From Plasmodium relictum (Eukaryota; Apicomplexa; Aconoidasida; Haemosporida; Plasmodiidae), in contig NC_041686.1 in the NCBI RefSeq assembly GCF_900005765.1, positions 806,001 to 870,000 of the forward strand: a stretch of DNA of 64,000 nt. The letters are read 5' to 3'. Shown here one piece after another: positions 54,115 through 64,000 of this stretch. Numbering within the stretch: the first letter of the stretch is position 1; each line of letters begins with the position of its first letter. The notes under the pieces were generated by a model that did not search any database, was not told where the DNA came from, and saw nothing but the letters and a program-made list of their open reading frames with translations. Both the position numbers and the translations under genes were made by a program.

Positions 54115-55230
54115 ATGAATGACAAACTTTCTAGTGTGAGAGAAAAAGTAGAAATAAAGGAAAATCTGTTAAATAAAATGTTATTTAATGAAAAAATAAA
54201 TGAATCAAAAATCAAAGGTGCTGAAGGAAATGATAAAATAGAGAATAATTCAATTATAAATGAAAATAAAGTAGATGATTTTTTATCTAGTACTAGAATT
54301 CGTGAAAGTTATGAGAACATGTGTGTTCATAATGAAGAAAAAAAAAATAATAATTATGTTTCAACTAACAATAATCATAAAAGCAGCAGTGATAGTAATT
54401 TAAATGAAGATAAAAATAATTTAAGTAAAGACGAGAATAATATAAATGAAAAAGAAAATAATTTTAATGAAAATGAAAATAGTTTAAGTGAAGATAAAAA
54501 TAATTTAAGTAAAAAAGAGAATAATATAAATAAAAAAGAAAATAATTTAAATAAAAATGAAAACAGTTTAAGTGAAGATAAAAATAATTTAAGTAAAAAA
54601 GAGAATAATATAGATGAAAAAGAAAATAATTTAAATGAAAATGAAAATGGTTTAAGTGGGAGTGATAATTATTTAAGTGCTGACGAAAATAATGTAACTA
54701 AAGAAAAATTAGATAATATCAAAAGTAATTATAAGGAAGAAATAAATTCAAATGAAGTTAATTTTGAATATAGTAATTTCTTTGATAATAATTTTTTTGA
54801 TTTTCAAAAAGCAAAGGACTCCTTGAAAAAAAATAATTCTTTAATAGATATATATAATGAAATGAAAAATTATGAAGAAGATTTTTTAGAATACTTAGAA
54901 CGTACCTATGAGAATGTGGAAGAAGACGGTTTCATAAAAAACGAAGAAAAAAACTCGGTTGATCATATTGACTTTAATAACATTGAATCAATCTCAAGTT
55001 TTTTTAATGATTCTAGTATTTCTAATATAAATATCACACAAGTTAAGCATTGCTTAATTGAAGATATTAATTTTTTTGTAGAACAAAAAAAATTAAATAA
55101 AAAAATAAAAATAAATAAAAATTATTTTAGTTTTCGAAATTATTTGAATACTCTACCTCCTAATCCTAGCAAAAAAATATGTAATTATAATTTTTTTAAA
55201 ATTATAAAATTGTTTACTTGCATATATTAA
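54115..55230 (+). CDS. Unrecognised protein with Asn/Glu/Lys tandem repeats
   Basis: Single exon, 371 residues. Residues about 100-185 consist of three to four copies of a roughly 28-residue unit built on N-N-L-S-(E/K)-(D/K)-(K/E)-N-N-I-(N/D)-(E/K)-K-E-N-N. The C-terminal half is not repetitive and looks globular or helical: FFDFQKAKDSLKK, IDIYNEMKNYEEDFLEYLER, ITQVKHCLIEDINFFVEQKK and FSFRNYLNTLPPNPSKK. There is no signal peptide or convincing membrane segment; the last residues (FFKIIKLFTCIY) are mildly hydrophobic. An extra 3' exon is possible but I could not find one that keeps frame. Function unknown. Confidence 0.6.
   Translation: MNDKLSSVREKVEIKENLLNKMLFNEKINESKIKGAEGNDKIENNSIINENKVDDFLSSTRIRESYENMCVHNEEKKNNNYVSTNNNHKSSSDSNLNEDKNNLSKDENNINEKENNFNENENSLSEDKNNLSKKENNINKKENNLNKNENSLSEDKNNLSKKENNIDEKENNLNENENGLSGSDNYLSADENNVTKEKLDNIKSNYKEEINSNEVNFEYSNFFDNNFFDFQKAKDSLKKNNSLIDIYNEMKNYEEDFLEYLERTYENVEEDGFIKNEEKNSVDHIDFNNIESISSFFNDSSISNINITQVKHCLIEDINFFVEQKKLNKKIKINKNYFSFRNYLNTLPPNPSKKICNYNFFKIIKLFTCIY
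54405..54672 (+). repeat. Coding tandem repeat, about 84-bp unit
   Basis: Three full and partial flanking copies of an 84-base unit encode NNLSKKENNIN(E/K)KENNLN and similar. Each unit is itself made of 21-base sub-units encoding a seven-residue N-N-x-x-x-x-E/K pattern. Confidence 0.75.
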
Positions 55231-55905
55231 TCATATATTAAAATGTATTTAAATTTTTTTTTTTATTTTTAATTTTTATAGTTAAAGAATATGAGAAATA
55301 ATACAAAAGTAATTATTAACGTAAAAATGGCTATTATGATAATAATAGTTGATCAAATTTAAAATACATAAAAGAAAAAAGATAAGGTATTAATATTTTT
55401 CATTTAGTTTAATAATATATATTAAAAGAAATTAGAAATAGGAGAAAAAAAAAAAATAGAGAAGCAAAATTTATAATAAAGTAATACATATAGTCCACTA
55501 AGTTTTTTTTTCTTTTCTCTCTTTATATATATATGTTATTATTGCATTTATTATTATTATTTTTTTTTTTTTTTTTTGTAGCTACAATTCATAAATCTAG
55601 TAATCATTTGTAATTAAATAAAATTTATAGAAGAAAAAAATGTGTAAATATAAAATTATATGCAATATATATATAATTTTTTTAACAATTTGAATTATTG
55701 GTTTTTATTATCAATATTGTCATTATTTTTAATAGACAATATATTCTGAGGATGTTTTATTAAAATTAGAAAATTTATTCTTGTATATTTGAGAAATTAA
55801 ATAACTTTTTTTGATTGATATATCCTATATAAACAGCTATAATGCAATTATAAAATGGAATGCATAAATTGATTAAACTTTCCTACTACAATGTTTTCTC
55901 AGGTT
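55231..55905. other. Tail-to-tail spacer without gene
   Basis: About 675 bases between convergent genes, AT-rich. A short open run after a T-rich AG near 55282 codes a few hydrophobic residues, but no splice join to the upstream gene keeps frame. Nothing else seen. Confidence 0.6.
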
Positions 55906-57060
55906 TTAAAAACTTATTGCAATTCCCCTTTTATTAAAATAAGTAGAATTACACTTTTTAAGTGGTAATTTTTTATTTTCATTATAATTGTATCTTGAAG
56001 TATCTAATGAATATGCTAATCTCTTTATTGTTTTATGCTTTTCAAAAATTAATTTTTTTGTTCCACCTAATTTTATTTTAAAATTTCCATCACCAATGAT
56101 GGGTAATGCTTTATATTCAGATGAATATATAGAGTAATCATTGCTATAAAATTGTAAAAAAAAATGTATATTTATGAAAATAAATTAGCATTTATAATAA
56201 TGGATTTTTATTACACCACAGATGAATTAAATATATATACATATGGTTATAAGAAAAAGTGGAACTTAAATTGATGTAGAAAAATATCAGAAAATAAAAA
56301 ATAATGTATTATCACTTCATATAGGTATGAAAAGAAAGAATGCTGCATAATTCTTTTTATACTTTTTAAAAAAATCATCAGAGGATCCCTTATTATTGGT
56401 TGAAAACACATTACTATATAATGAAAATGATTTATCAAAGTAAATTGTCTTTAAAGCTTCTATTTTATTTTTACTTTTTTCATATAATTTATCGGAAAAA
56501 GTGGTTTTCATTTTATTTGTTTTATTTGTATTTTTATGTAATATATCAGGACTAGTCTTTGATTTTTTTGCAAAATTTATGCTTTTAATTAATTTATTAG
56601 AACTAGTTTTAGACTTTGTTTTTGTATTTATAGATTCTTCTTTTACATTATTTTCTGTCACGTCGCTAATAGTCATGGAAGATACATCTATGCTTTTTTT
56701 CTGTTCTTCAATTTGATCTTCATTTTTGCTATTACATGATATTGATAAATTACTTGGATTATCTTTTTCAGTTTTTTTTTTATCACTATTTTTTTTATTC
56801 AAATTAATTGAATTATTGCTATTATCATTCTGAATTTTGTTATATTTATTTTTTTCTAAGTTTTCACTGCGATCTTCTGTTAGTTCTACATCTGATTTTC
56901 CGGAATTAATATTTTGCGCGGGTTCTTTTTCATCATAATTCTGTAAATTAAAAAAAAAAAAAAAAAATTTATGTAAAACCGATGTTGTAATATATCTTGA
57001 ATAAATAATCAAATTAAAAAAACAAACCTTCTGTCTAAGAACACAAAAATTTCCTCCCAT
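55906..57060 (-). CDS. Putative N-myristoylated/palmitoylated protein, three exons (possibly G2)
   Basis: Exons from the 5' end: 57028-57060, 56363-56940, 55906-56143; phases join to 282 residues. The first exon has only eleven codons, reading MGGNFCVLRQK: Gly2 fits N-myristoylation and Cys6 fits palmitoylation, a dual-acylation signal used by inner-membrane-complex and pellicle proteins. The centre is Ser/Asn/Lys/Glu-rich and likely disordered. The last exon encodes a conserved-looking compact domain (EYKALPIIGDGNFKIKLGGT, then KHKTIKRLAYSLDTSRYNYN) ending GIAISF. The glycine-at-position-2 (G2) pellicle protein of P. berghei maps, from memory, to a chromosome syntenic with this block, so G2 is the leading candidate, unconfirmed. 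Donor choice in exon 2 is AA|GTATAA. Confidence 0.65.
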
Positions 57061-57898
57061 ATTTAAGTAACGCAATAGGAATAAAAGAAAAAAAAAATTA
57101 TATTATAACAAAAGGTAGGTATTTTTTTGAATTCTTTTTTTATTTTATTTTGCTTTGAATTGTGTCTTTTATGATACAAAAAAATTCATTTGGTTTATAT
57201 ATATTGCTTTATATTAAAAATTTCATTTTTTGTTATCTTTTATTATAGAATCACTTTATTAAAATTTGAAAAGTCATAATTTTTTTTTTTTTTTTTGACT
57301 AGCAAGCTGAATTCCTTTAAAATATATAATATAAAACTTTATTAAAATTAAAATATTAAAAAATTATATATTTTTTTATTTCACATATGTTTAAAGCTAA
57401 AATTTTATGAACGGTGCAGGCTTTTTTATTTTTTAAAAAATGGCTATAAAACAAGAGGTTAATTTTTAAAAGTAATTAGTACTTAGAGCTGCAATTTATA
57501 AATCTAGGAATTTTTATTTCCAAAAAATATAAGTTTAATGGAAAAATTAATAGTAATTTTATGTATTTTTTTTATTTTTAATTTATTTAACAAATTTATA
57601 GCATAACATCATTATAAATTTTCTCATTCTTTTTGTATTTCAAAATTTTAAAGAATCAACATACTGTTAATATGTTTTAAGAAAAAAAAAAAAGAAAAGG
57701 AAAAAAAAAAAACAAATAAATAAAATTAAATGAAGTAAAAATAGGTTAAATTATTTAAAATTGGTTCAAAACAATAAAAATTTTCTGCACATTATCTACA
57801 TTATTTTTTTTAAAGACCTTTTATTTTCCCTTTTTTTATTTAAAATCATTATTAAGATATATAGTGTAAAAAATTAATAATATCTAAAAATATTTTTA
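57061..57898. other. Spacer without gene
   Basis: About 840 bases between two reverse-strand genes, AT-rich with poly(T)/poly(A). It should hold the promoter of the acylated protein and the 3' UTR of L26. No coding signal. Confidence 0.7.
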
Positions 57899-58649
57899 TT
57901 AATTTTTTTCATTTGGTATTTTTCTATCTAAAATTTTTTTGCGATTTTTATCAATTTTCAGTTTTGTCAATATAACATTGCTTGGATGTATACCTATGAA
58001 TGTTGATTCACCATTTACTTTTTCTCTTGTTACTCTTTCTATGTAAATTTTAAATCTCTTTCTATTTATTTTTACAACTTTTCCTTCTCTTCCGTGATTG
58101 TGACCTCTACAAATTAGAACTTCATCATCTTTTCTGACTGGTAATGAACGAGTCTATATATATTAAAAAAAAAAGGAAAAATTTTTATAGTTATTTAATT
58201 AAATTGATAAATTATAAAGAAGCATAAAAACAAATAAGATGTAATAAATTAATATTGCTTACTTTATATTTTAATCTTAATTCTTTTGATAACTTTGATG
58301 ACATAATTTTTCTTCTAAGACCTGCAGGAGCAGTAAAATGAGCCTTTCTCATCTTTCTTCGGGATGACGTTTTTTCTAAAAAAAGAAAGAAGAAATTTAA
58401 GTGATAACTTTTTAAATAAAATAATAAAAATGTTATTAAGTTTCTATCATGATATTCAAAAATAATATTAAAATTCCATTTTGACGTTGATAAACATTTA
58501 TAGAAAAATAACATAAGAATGAAAACAAAAAATTGTATATATATGATTAATTCACATATTTTTACAGAAGTATTATCATCATATAAAAATGAAAAATGTA
58601 ATTATCATATTAAAAACAAATTATAAAACTTACGTTTGTTAAGTTTCAT
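57899..58649 (-). CDS. RPL26: 60S ribosomal protein L26 (uL24), three exons
   Basis: Exons from the 5' end: 58634-58649 (MKLNK plus one base), 58263-58375, 57899-58153; phases join to 127 residues, the expected length for a short protist L26. Conserved blocks: [20 protein letters not shown] then [29 protein letters not shown] with [18 protein letters not shown] (the KOW motif), [20 protein letters not shown], and [11 protein letters not shown]. It binds 23S-like rRNA near the peptide exit tunnel and initiates large-subunit assembly. The very small first exon carrying only the first five codons is typical of ribosomal protein genes and is easily missed. Confidence 0.96.
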
Positions 58650-60572
58650 TTTTATGTTAACAGGAAATTTTTATATAATTTTGTTCAAATTATTTTTTAC
58701 GAAATTTAGCAAATTTCACTTTTATTTTTATCTTTTCAGAGATTATTTTATTTTGTAACATTAATTTCTTTTTAATAAATCCTTTAAAATAGATTTATAT
58801 AATCTATTCTCAAATACATAAATATATATTTTTTTATTTTAAATTTTATTATGAAAAGTATATGCTACAAAGAAAAAAAAAATATATATATATAAAATCA
58901 AGTACAATAAAAAAATAGAAGCTATGCGTGCATGTTCATTTTTTTTTTTTATATATTTTACTGATACATGTTTCAGTATCCACTTTTCACTTCAACGGTA
59001 GAAATTTTTTTTTTTTTGTTTTTATGAAGAAATATTGATTTTTTTTTATAATTATTCATTTTGTTTTTATTTTTCGTATATTTAATTTTTTAAAAAAAAA
59101 GAGAAAAAACAATTATATATATATTATTTTAGTGTTTTTTACAAAAATATGCATTTTAGTTTCATAAGGATTTATTGTAAAAAAATAATTTTCTTTTTAA
59201 TATACAATAATCAATAGCATAAAGATAAATGTTAAGAAATTATATTTTTTAAAGTTAATTGTATTCTCTAAAAGTCTGTTTAAGTAATGTAATATGCTAT
59301 TTCTAATTAATTTATTTACATTACTTACATTTTTGGTGATACATATACCAAATATACTCTAATGCACATATCTATTTTTTTTTTTATAAACTTTCTTATT
59401 TATATATTTAATATATGCAATGAAAACAAAGTATATAATTTGAAGTAATTAAATAACACTAAGTAAAAATCCAAAGAACTGTAAGAATTCAATAAACACA
59501 AATATAACCAGAAGAGTGAACTTTCAATTTTGTGTTTAAGAAAATTATTCTTGAAAATAAAACTTTGAAAAATATAAATATGAAAATAATATTTATTCTT
59601 TTTACTTTTTTTATTTTGTTGTAGATATTTTATGGATAATTTTTACAGACATTTCTTTAGTATATATAATATACATAAAACATTTCCTTTTTCAATAATT
59701 TTAATAAAAAGTTATGATAAATAATTGTACTTTCTAATATTAAGTTAAATAAGAAAAACAGTGATATGTGCTATTCTTGAAGTTCTTTTTAGAAAACAAA
59801 ATTAGTTACTTTTGCTAAAGCTAAGTATATTAGATAAATTTGTATTTCATATTGTATAATAATTCCATATTTTCAATGAAATAATTATAAAATTGTAGTT
59901 ATTATATGTTTTTGTTGTAATTTTAAATACAAAAATAAAAAACAAAAATGCTGTGTTCTAGTGAGAAAAAATTAAAATACTTTAAATTATTATAAAAAAT
60001 TTTACAAAAATGAACCTTTTCTTTAATTATTATAACTTTTATGTCTATTTTAATATATATATAAAAAAACATTTAAAAATCCTTTTTTATATATGCCTAT
60101 ATTTATGACTAATAAAATAATAAATCTACTCATATATATTTAAAATTTTAAAATTTAAAGAAAATGTGAATTTACTAGAAATATAGAAAAAAAGAATTAA
60201 AATAATTTATAGTGGTGTGTGATTGCCACTAAAGAAATATTCTTTTATTTTTTATCTGTTTATTTATCAATTTAATTTTAATCTTTATAGAGTATTTGTA
60301 ATTTATATTTTAAAGGTTGGTTAATATAGGTTTTTTTTTTCATTTTGTGAATTTTAAAACACTTTCATATATGAAAATATAAATATGAGTACTATATATA
60401 TAAATATATATTTTTAATAAAAGGAATTTATAAATATTCAAAATGTTAAAAATGATATTTCTTAAGGAATTTTCAAAATTTTATTTGTATTATAAATTAA
60501 GTTAAAAGAAAAATAAAAAAAAAAAGGGAAAGAAATTATGTCAATACATATACAAATTAACCTTCACCTAGA
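58650..60572. other. Gene-free region between L26 and tRNA-Ile
   Basis: About 1.9 kb without an open frame. The right half (about 59.2-60.0 kb) has mixed sequence with fewer homopolymers than usual, resembling the texture of the retroelement relic at 4-6 kb, but I could not find ordered pol motifs on either strand. The left end contains the L26 promoter. Confidence 0.6.
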
Positions 60573-60646
60573 GGTCCTATAGCTCAGTTGGTTAGAGCGT
60601 ACGGCTAATAACCGTAAGGTCGGCGGTTCGAGACCGCCTGGGACCA
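60573..60646 (+). tRNA. tRNA-Ile (anticodon AAU)
   Basis: A full cloverleaf folds by eye: acceptor GGTCCTA with TGGGACC, a D arm with AGCTCAGTTGGTTAGAGC, anticodon stem TACGG/CCGTA around loop CTAATAA (anticodon AAT), variable AGGTC, and T arm GGCGG/CCGCC around TTCGAGA. Discriminator A; no intron. The A and B box consensus sequences are intact. A TTTT-type terminator does not follow immediately, but T-runs occur within about 15 bases. Confidence 0.97.
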
Positions 60647-61354
60647 CTTACGTATTTTTAAATAAGTGATTTTATGAATTTTTGTAGTTTTAAAGATGTT
60701 GTTATCAATTATTAATTTATAATTTATAATTTATATTAAAATATAAAAAATAAAATATAATTTTATTTTATTAGAATAATGATGTAGAAAAAAAAGAAAA
60801 AAAAAGTCTATTTTATATAGAAAAGGATATTTACATTATATTTACCAAATTAAAAACTATTTATATTTAGAAAAAAATTTACAAAAAAAAAAGTAATTTT
60901 TTAAAATGAAGTAAAAATTTATATTTATGGAGTTTTGAATTTATTATTATATTATAATTTAATACTTGAATTTATTTTGTTGAAAGATGAAAAGTTAAAT
61001 TCATGTATATATTAAAGCAATTTAAAAATATAAAAATAAGACTTTGAAATGTGAATTTTATTTTTTTACATAAAATTGATTTTAAAGAATAATTCTTTTC
61101 ACATTATTTATATTTTTATATTCTTTTTTAAAATTTTAAAAATTTTAAGGTTGTATTTTTTTTTTGTAAATTGTATATTATATATACTGTAATAAAGCAC
61201 ATAAATAAATTTTAAGATCATATTACGTGTATAAGTATAGAATTATTTATATATTTTGAAATTAAATATTTATATTTTATTCGTATATTATTCTATTTAC
61301 ATGTTTCCTGTATGGTTATGATTTCATGAGATATAAATTTAAATTTAAAAATTT
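60647..61354. other. Spacer between convergent tRNA genes
   Basis: About 710 bases of AT-rich sequence between tRNA-Ile (plus) and tRNA-Val (minus), which point towards each other. Nothing coding seen. Confidence 0.75.
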
Positions 61355-61427
61355 TACGAGCACCGAGGATCGAACTCGGGATCTTTCGCGTGTGAGGCGA
61401 ACGTCATAGCCACTAGACCATGCCCGC
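61355..61427 (-). tRNA. tRNA-Val (anticodon CAC)
   Basis: On the minus strand a cloverleaf forms: acceptor GCGGGCA with TGCTCGT (two G-U pairs), D arm with GTCTAGTGGCTATGAC, anticodon stem TTCGC/GCGAA around loop CTCACAC (anticodon CAC), and T arm CCGAG/CTCGG around TTCGATC. Discriminator A. It reads GUG codons, rare in this AT-rich genome. Confidence 0.96.
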
Positions 61428-62257
61428 TTGATATCATTCATTAGTAATTTCTTTTTTATAAAGAAGTTAAAAAAAATTGAAATAATATTTTTTTAAAAGT
61501 ATATTTACATAATATTTGCAAAATAATACAATTAAAACTTTTTTTTTTTTTAAAATTTTTTTTTCATTTTAATAAATTAAAAAAAAAATATATAGATGTA
61601 TACTATTAATGATAAAAATACAAACTAAAAAAATATAAGATTTTATTTAAATATATATTTATACAACTGTAGCAGCAAACATTAAGCATACATATTATTA
61701 TTGTGATTTATTAAAAACTCTCTTGTTTAAAATATATATATAATAAAAATAAAAGTTTAAACATCCTAAATATGATATAATTATTTTCACAGTTTTCTTT
61801 AGAAATAAAAATACTTATACATTCTAACAAATTTATACATATATTTTTTAATTTATTTAATTTTGTATTTGTGTGTTCACTTATTATTTTTATTTTTATA
61901 AAAAAGAAAAAAAAAAATTTTATAGACAAATGAATATCATTAAAAATAAAAAATTAAGAAGAGTAATAGACAAAATACTATAAAAAGTAGTAACAACAAT
62001 GAAAAATACAAATAAAATTTTGTTAAAATAAAAATTTATTAAAAAAAAAGAGACAATAAATAAATATTAAATTTAAATATAAAACATGTATATGACATAA
62101 TTCTAAAATATCTGAAAAATAAATATAAAATACAAAAATATATAAAAATATATTCTTAATTATATTGCTTGTATTAAAAAATAATGTAAATACAAATTGA
62201 CTTTTATTTAATTTTGATATTTTTCTTTATTTTATCTTCAATTAATACTAACAATTT
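61428..62257. other. Spacer without gene
   Basis: About 830 bases, AT-rich, between tRNA-Val and the 3' end of the transporter gene. Short open frames here are low-complexity Phe/Lys/Ile and are not called. Confidence 0.7.
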
Positions 62258-64000
62258 TTAAATATTAATTAATTTATGACAAATTTTTCTTTTAATATAT
62301 ATTATATAAAAGAAAAAAATTAGAACATATGAAGAAATCATAATTTTTGTTATTATTGTTAAATGAACACTTTCTTTTTTATATTTAACATATTCATTAA
62401 TTTTATAAGACAAGTAAAATCCAAAACATGCAAAGAAATTTATAATTCCAATTAAAATTGAAAAATTATTATCTCTGAATATAGTAGACATATACATATA
62501 CATGTGATTTGCGTAAAAGCTTTGATGAAAAAAATAAATAATTAATGATATATAGCCAATCAGTACATTATATGTATTATAATAAATTAATATGGAAATA
62601 AATAGAGAAATTCCTAATATTAAATTAAAACTGATAAAATTATAAATGCCTATAATATCAGCTACAATACCAAATATTAATGTAACAATAAAACTTGATG
62701 GTAAAAAGTAGGAATAAATATTTAATGTGTTCCCAAAGGCATTTTTTTCATATATATCAAATAAAGAAAACATAAAAAAACAAATACTAAAGGTAACTAT
62801 AAAAAATTCTATGATAATAAATATGTAAAGTGAAGAAAGCACATGTTTCTTCAAAAGAGTAAAATTTATATTTTTTAAAAAAATATTTTCTCTTCTACTA
62901 ATTAACATGGTGCTGTTTTTTTCTTTATTTTTATTTATCATTTCATTTTTATATTCATATATCTCATTATTTTTGTCTTCGTTCTTCATATTATTTAAAT
63001 AAATTACAATATCATTATTAATTTTTGGATTACTTTCATTGGTAACCATATGATTATTCTTTTTGAAACAAATTTTATTATCATTGTTTTCTTCCTTATT
63101 TTTGTAGGGATTATCTTCATAAATTTCATCAAAGTTTTCTTCATAATCATTATCAGAATTATATTTAGGACTATTATTATAATAATTTTTTTCGTAATCT
63201 TTTTTTTTTATATAGGAAGCTTCGTTGCCAGACTTATATAAATCTACATTGTTTAAAATCTTGTCATTTTTTTCTTCATACTTATGTTCATTTTTAATAA
63301 TATCTACATATTCTTCATAAAAATCTTCTTTATATTCAAGAAAATTAGTTATGAAAAATGAAGGAACAATACATAATGAAATATAAATTAGTATAACAAT
63401 AATAATATTGCTTTGAAAATCAAAATAATATAATGTGACATTTATCACATTACCAACAAATAAACTTAAAACAGCGAGAGAAGACATGGTACTAATTAAT
63501 ATATAGTTTTTATTTCTCAGCAAATTCTTCAATTTATTAAATTTATCATTTAACCTATTTGATTTAATTATATCATCCTTAACTGGGTATTTCTCATTAA
63601 TATAATAAATAATTGGTAAGTAAGTGTTATCAGATCCTATACCGAGACAAATAAAAGAGAGTTTAAAAAATAACGAAATTATTTCAAAATTATTTTCTAT
63701 TTTATTTTCAATATAATATTTTGTATAATATAACGATACACATAATAATATCCATCCAATAAGCATGAAAAAAAAACCTATTTTTGCTATATATTTTTTT
63801 GAAGTTATTTTAATTAATACACTACCAATAGAACCTGATATAAATTGAATGATGAATCCTGTTGTTAATAAAAACTGAATAGAATTTTCCTGCTCATAAC
63901 ATAAAAAAAAATCATCATCACTATTTCCTTTTTCATTTTTACAAAGCCATTCATATGCTCTAAATTTTTTAAATAAATTTGCAATAAATATATAATTTTG
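62258..64000 (-). CDS. MFS transporter, ApiAT-like, 5' end beyond the window
   Basis: The reading frame is open from the right window edge to a stop at 62258, so about 580 C-terminal residues are visible and the N-terminus is missing. Membrane segments are clear: TTGFIIQFISGSIGSVLI, FFMLIGWILLCVSLYY, FKLSFICLGIGSDNTYLPII, ISTMSSLAVLSLFVGNVI, IIIVILIYISLCIVPSFFI, then after a charged loop of about 130 residues five to six more (YIFIIIEFFIVTFSICFFMF; SFIVTLIFGIVADIIGIYNF; LILGISLFISILIYY; GYISLIIYFFHQSF; ILIGIINFFACFGFYL; IMISSYVLIFFFYIIYI). The layout of two hydrophobic bundles split by a hydrophilic loop and the GIVADIIG segment fits the apicomplexan amino acid transporter (ApiAT) branch of the MFS. 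From memory such a gene lies near L26 on P. falciparum chromosome 3. Substrate not deducible. Confidence 0.75.
   Translation of the reverse strand, partial: QNYIFIANLFKKFRAYEWLCKNEKGNSDDDFFLCYEQENSIQFLLTTGFIIQFISGSIGSVLIKITSKKYIAKIGFFFMLIGWILLCVSLYYTKYYIENKIENNFEIISLFFKLSFICLGIGSDNTYLPIIYYINEKYPVKDDIIKSNRLNDKFNKLKNLLRNKNYILISTMSSLAVLSLFVGNVINVTLYYFDFQSNIIIVILIYISLCIVPSFFITNFLEYKEDFYEEYVDIIKNEHKYEEKNDKILNNVDLYKSGNEASYIKKKDYEKNYYNNSPKYNSDNDYEENFDEIYEDNPYKNKEENNDNKICFKKNNHMVTNESNPKINNDIVIYLNNMKNEDKNNEIYEYKNEMINKNKEKNSTMLISRRENIFLKNINFTLLKKHVLSSLYIFIIIEFFIVTFSICFFMFSLFDIYEKNAFGNTLNIYSYFLPSSFIVTLIFGIVADIIGIYNFISFNLILGISLFISILIYYNTYNVLIGYISLIIYFFHQSFYANHMYMYMSTIFRDNNFSILIGIINFFACFGFYLSYKINEYVKYKKESVHLTIITKIMISSYVLIFFFYIIYIKRKICHKLINI

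Noticed and set aside
55265-55365. Possible 3' exon of the gene ending at 55230
   Set aside because: The only nearby donor gives an immediate stop after joining.
59200-60050. Second retroelement relic beside tRNA-Ile
   Set aside because: The texture is similar to the relic at 4-6 kb, but no ordered RT, RNase H or integrase motifs were found on either strand.

Overview
This window looks like nuclear DNA of a malaria parasite (Plasmodium). It is extremely A+T-rich, with poly(A)/poly(T) and (TA)n tracts everywhere. Proteins are rich in Asn and Lys, introns are short GT..AG with T-rich acceptors, and long gene-free spacers separate the genes. Gene content fits too: a symbiont-type derlin, a RAP-like protein, a Der/EngA GTPase, secretory-leader proteins likely bound for the apicoplast, and an ApiAT/MFS-type transporter. 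From memory, L26, the derlin and the PP2A-family phosphatase sit together on P. falciparum chromosome 3, so I read this as the syntenic block. A decayed Ty3/gypsy-like pol relic points to an avian-malaria species such as the P. gallinaceum/P. relictum group. That species call is inference.

Layout. 1-8.9 kb holds no intact gene. It carries AT-rich flank, a 300-N assembly gap, a very AT-rich array with a 134-bp direct repeat (candidate centromere edge), and then a reverse-strand relic of a retroelement pol gene (RT, RNase H and integrase motifs) at about 4.1-5.6 kb. 8.9-30.9 kb holds a RING-H2/C2H2 Asn-rich protein, a CIR_N/LENG1-like protein, a zinc-ribbon protein, a PP6-type phosphatase, a derlin-like protein, a RAP-like protein, an unrecognised basic protein, an eight-exon VTI1 SNARE and a seven-exon secretory CS-domain protein. 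32-50 kb holds an unknown membrane protein, a seven-exon zinc-ribbon protein with a leader, a 17-exon protein with helicase-associated-like repeats, a six-exon acidic repeat protein, a Der/EngA double GTPase, a degenerate AAA protein and a five-exon YGGT protein. 50-64 kb holds an unknown protein, a SEL1-repeat secretory protein, a repeat-rich unknown, an acylated MGG..C protein (possibly G2), ribosomal protein L26, tRNA-Ile(AAU), tRNA-Val(CAC) and the 3' part of an MFS transporter cut by the window edge.

Many genes had to be assembled from exons. For each I checked that the splice phases join into one open frame, and I give exon coordinates so that they can be tested. Common themes are organelle biogenesis (derlin, YGGT, EngA, helicase-associated-like and zinc-ribbon leader proteins), ER/secretory function (VTI1, SEL1 and CS-domain proteins) and cytosolic housekeeping (PP6, L26, tRNAs). 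There is no operon logic; divergent pairs share short AT-rich spacers.
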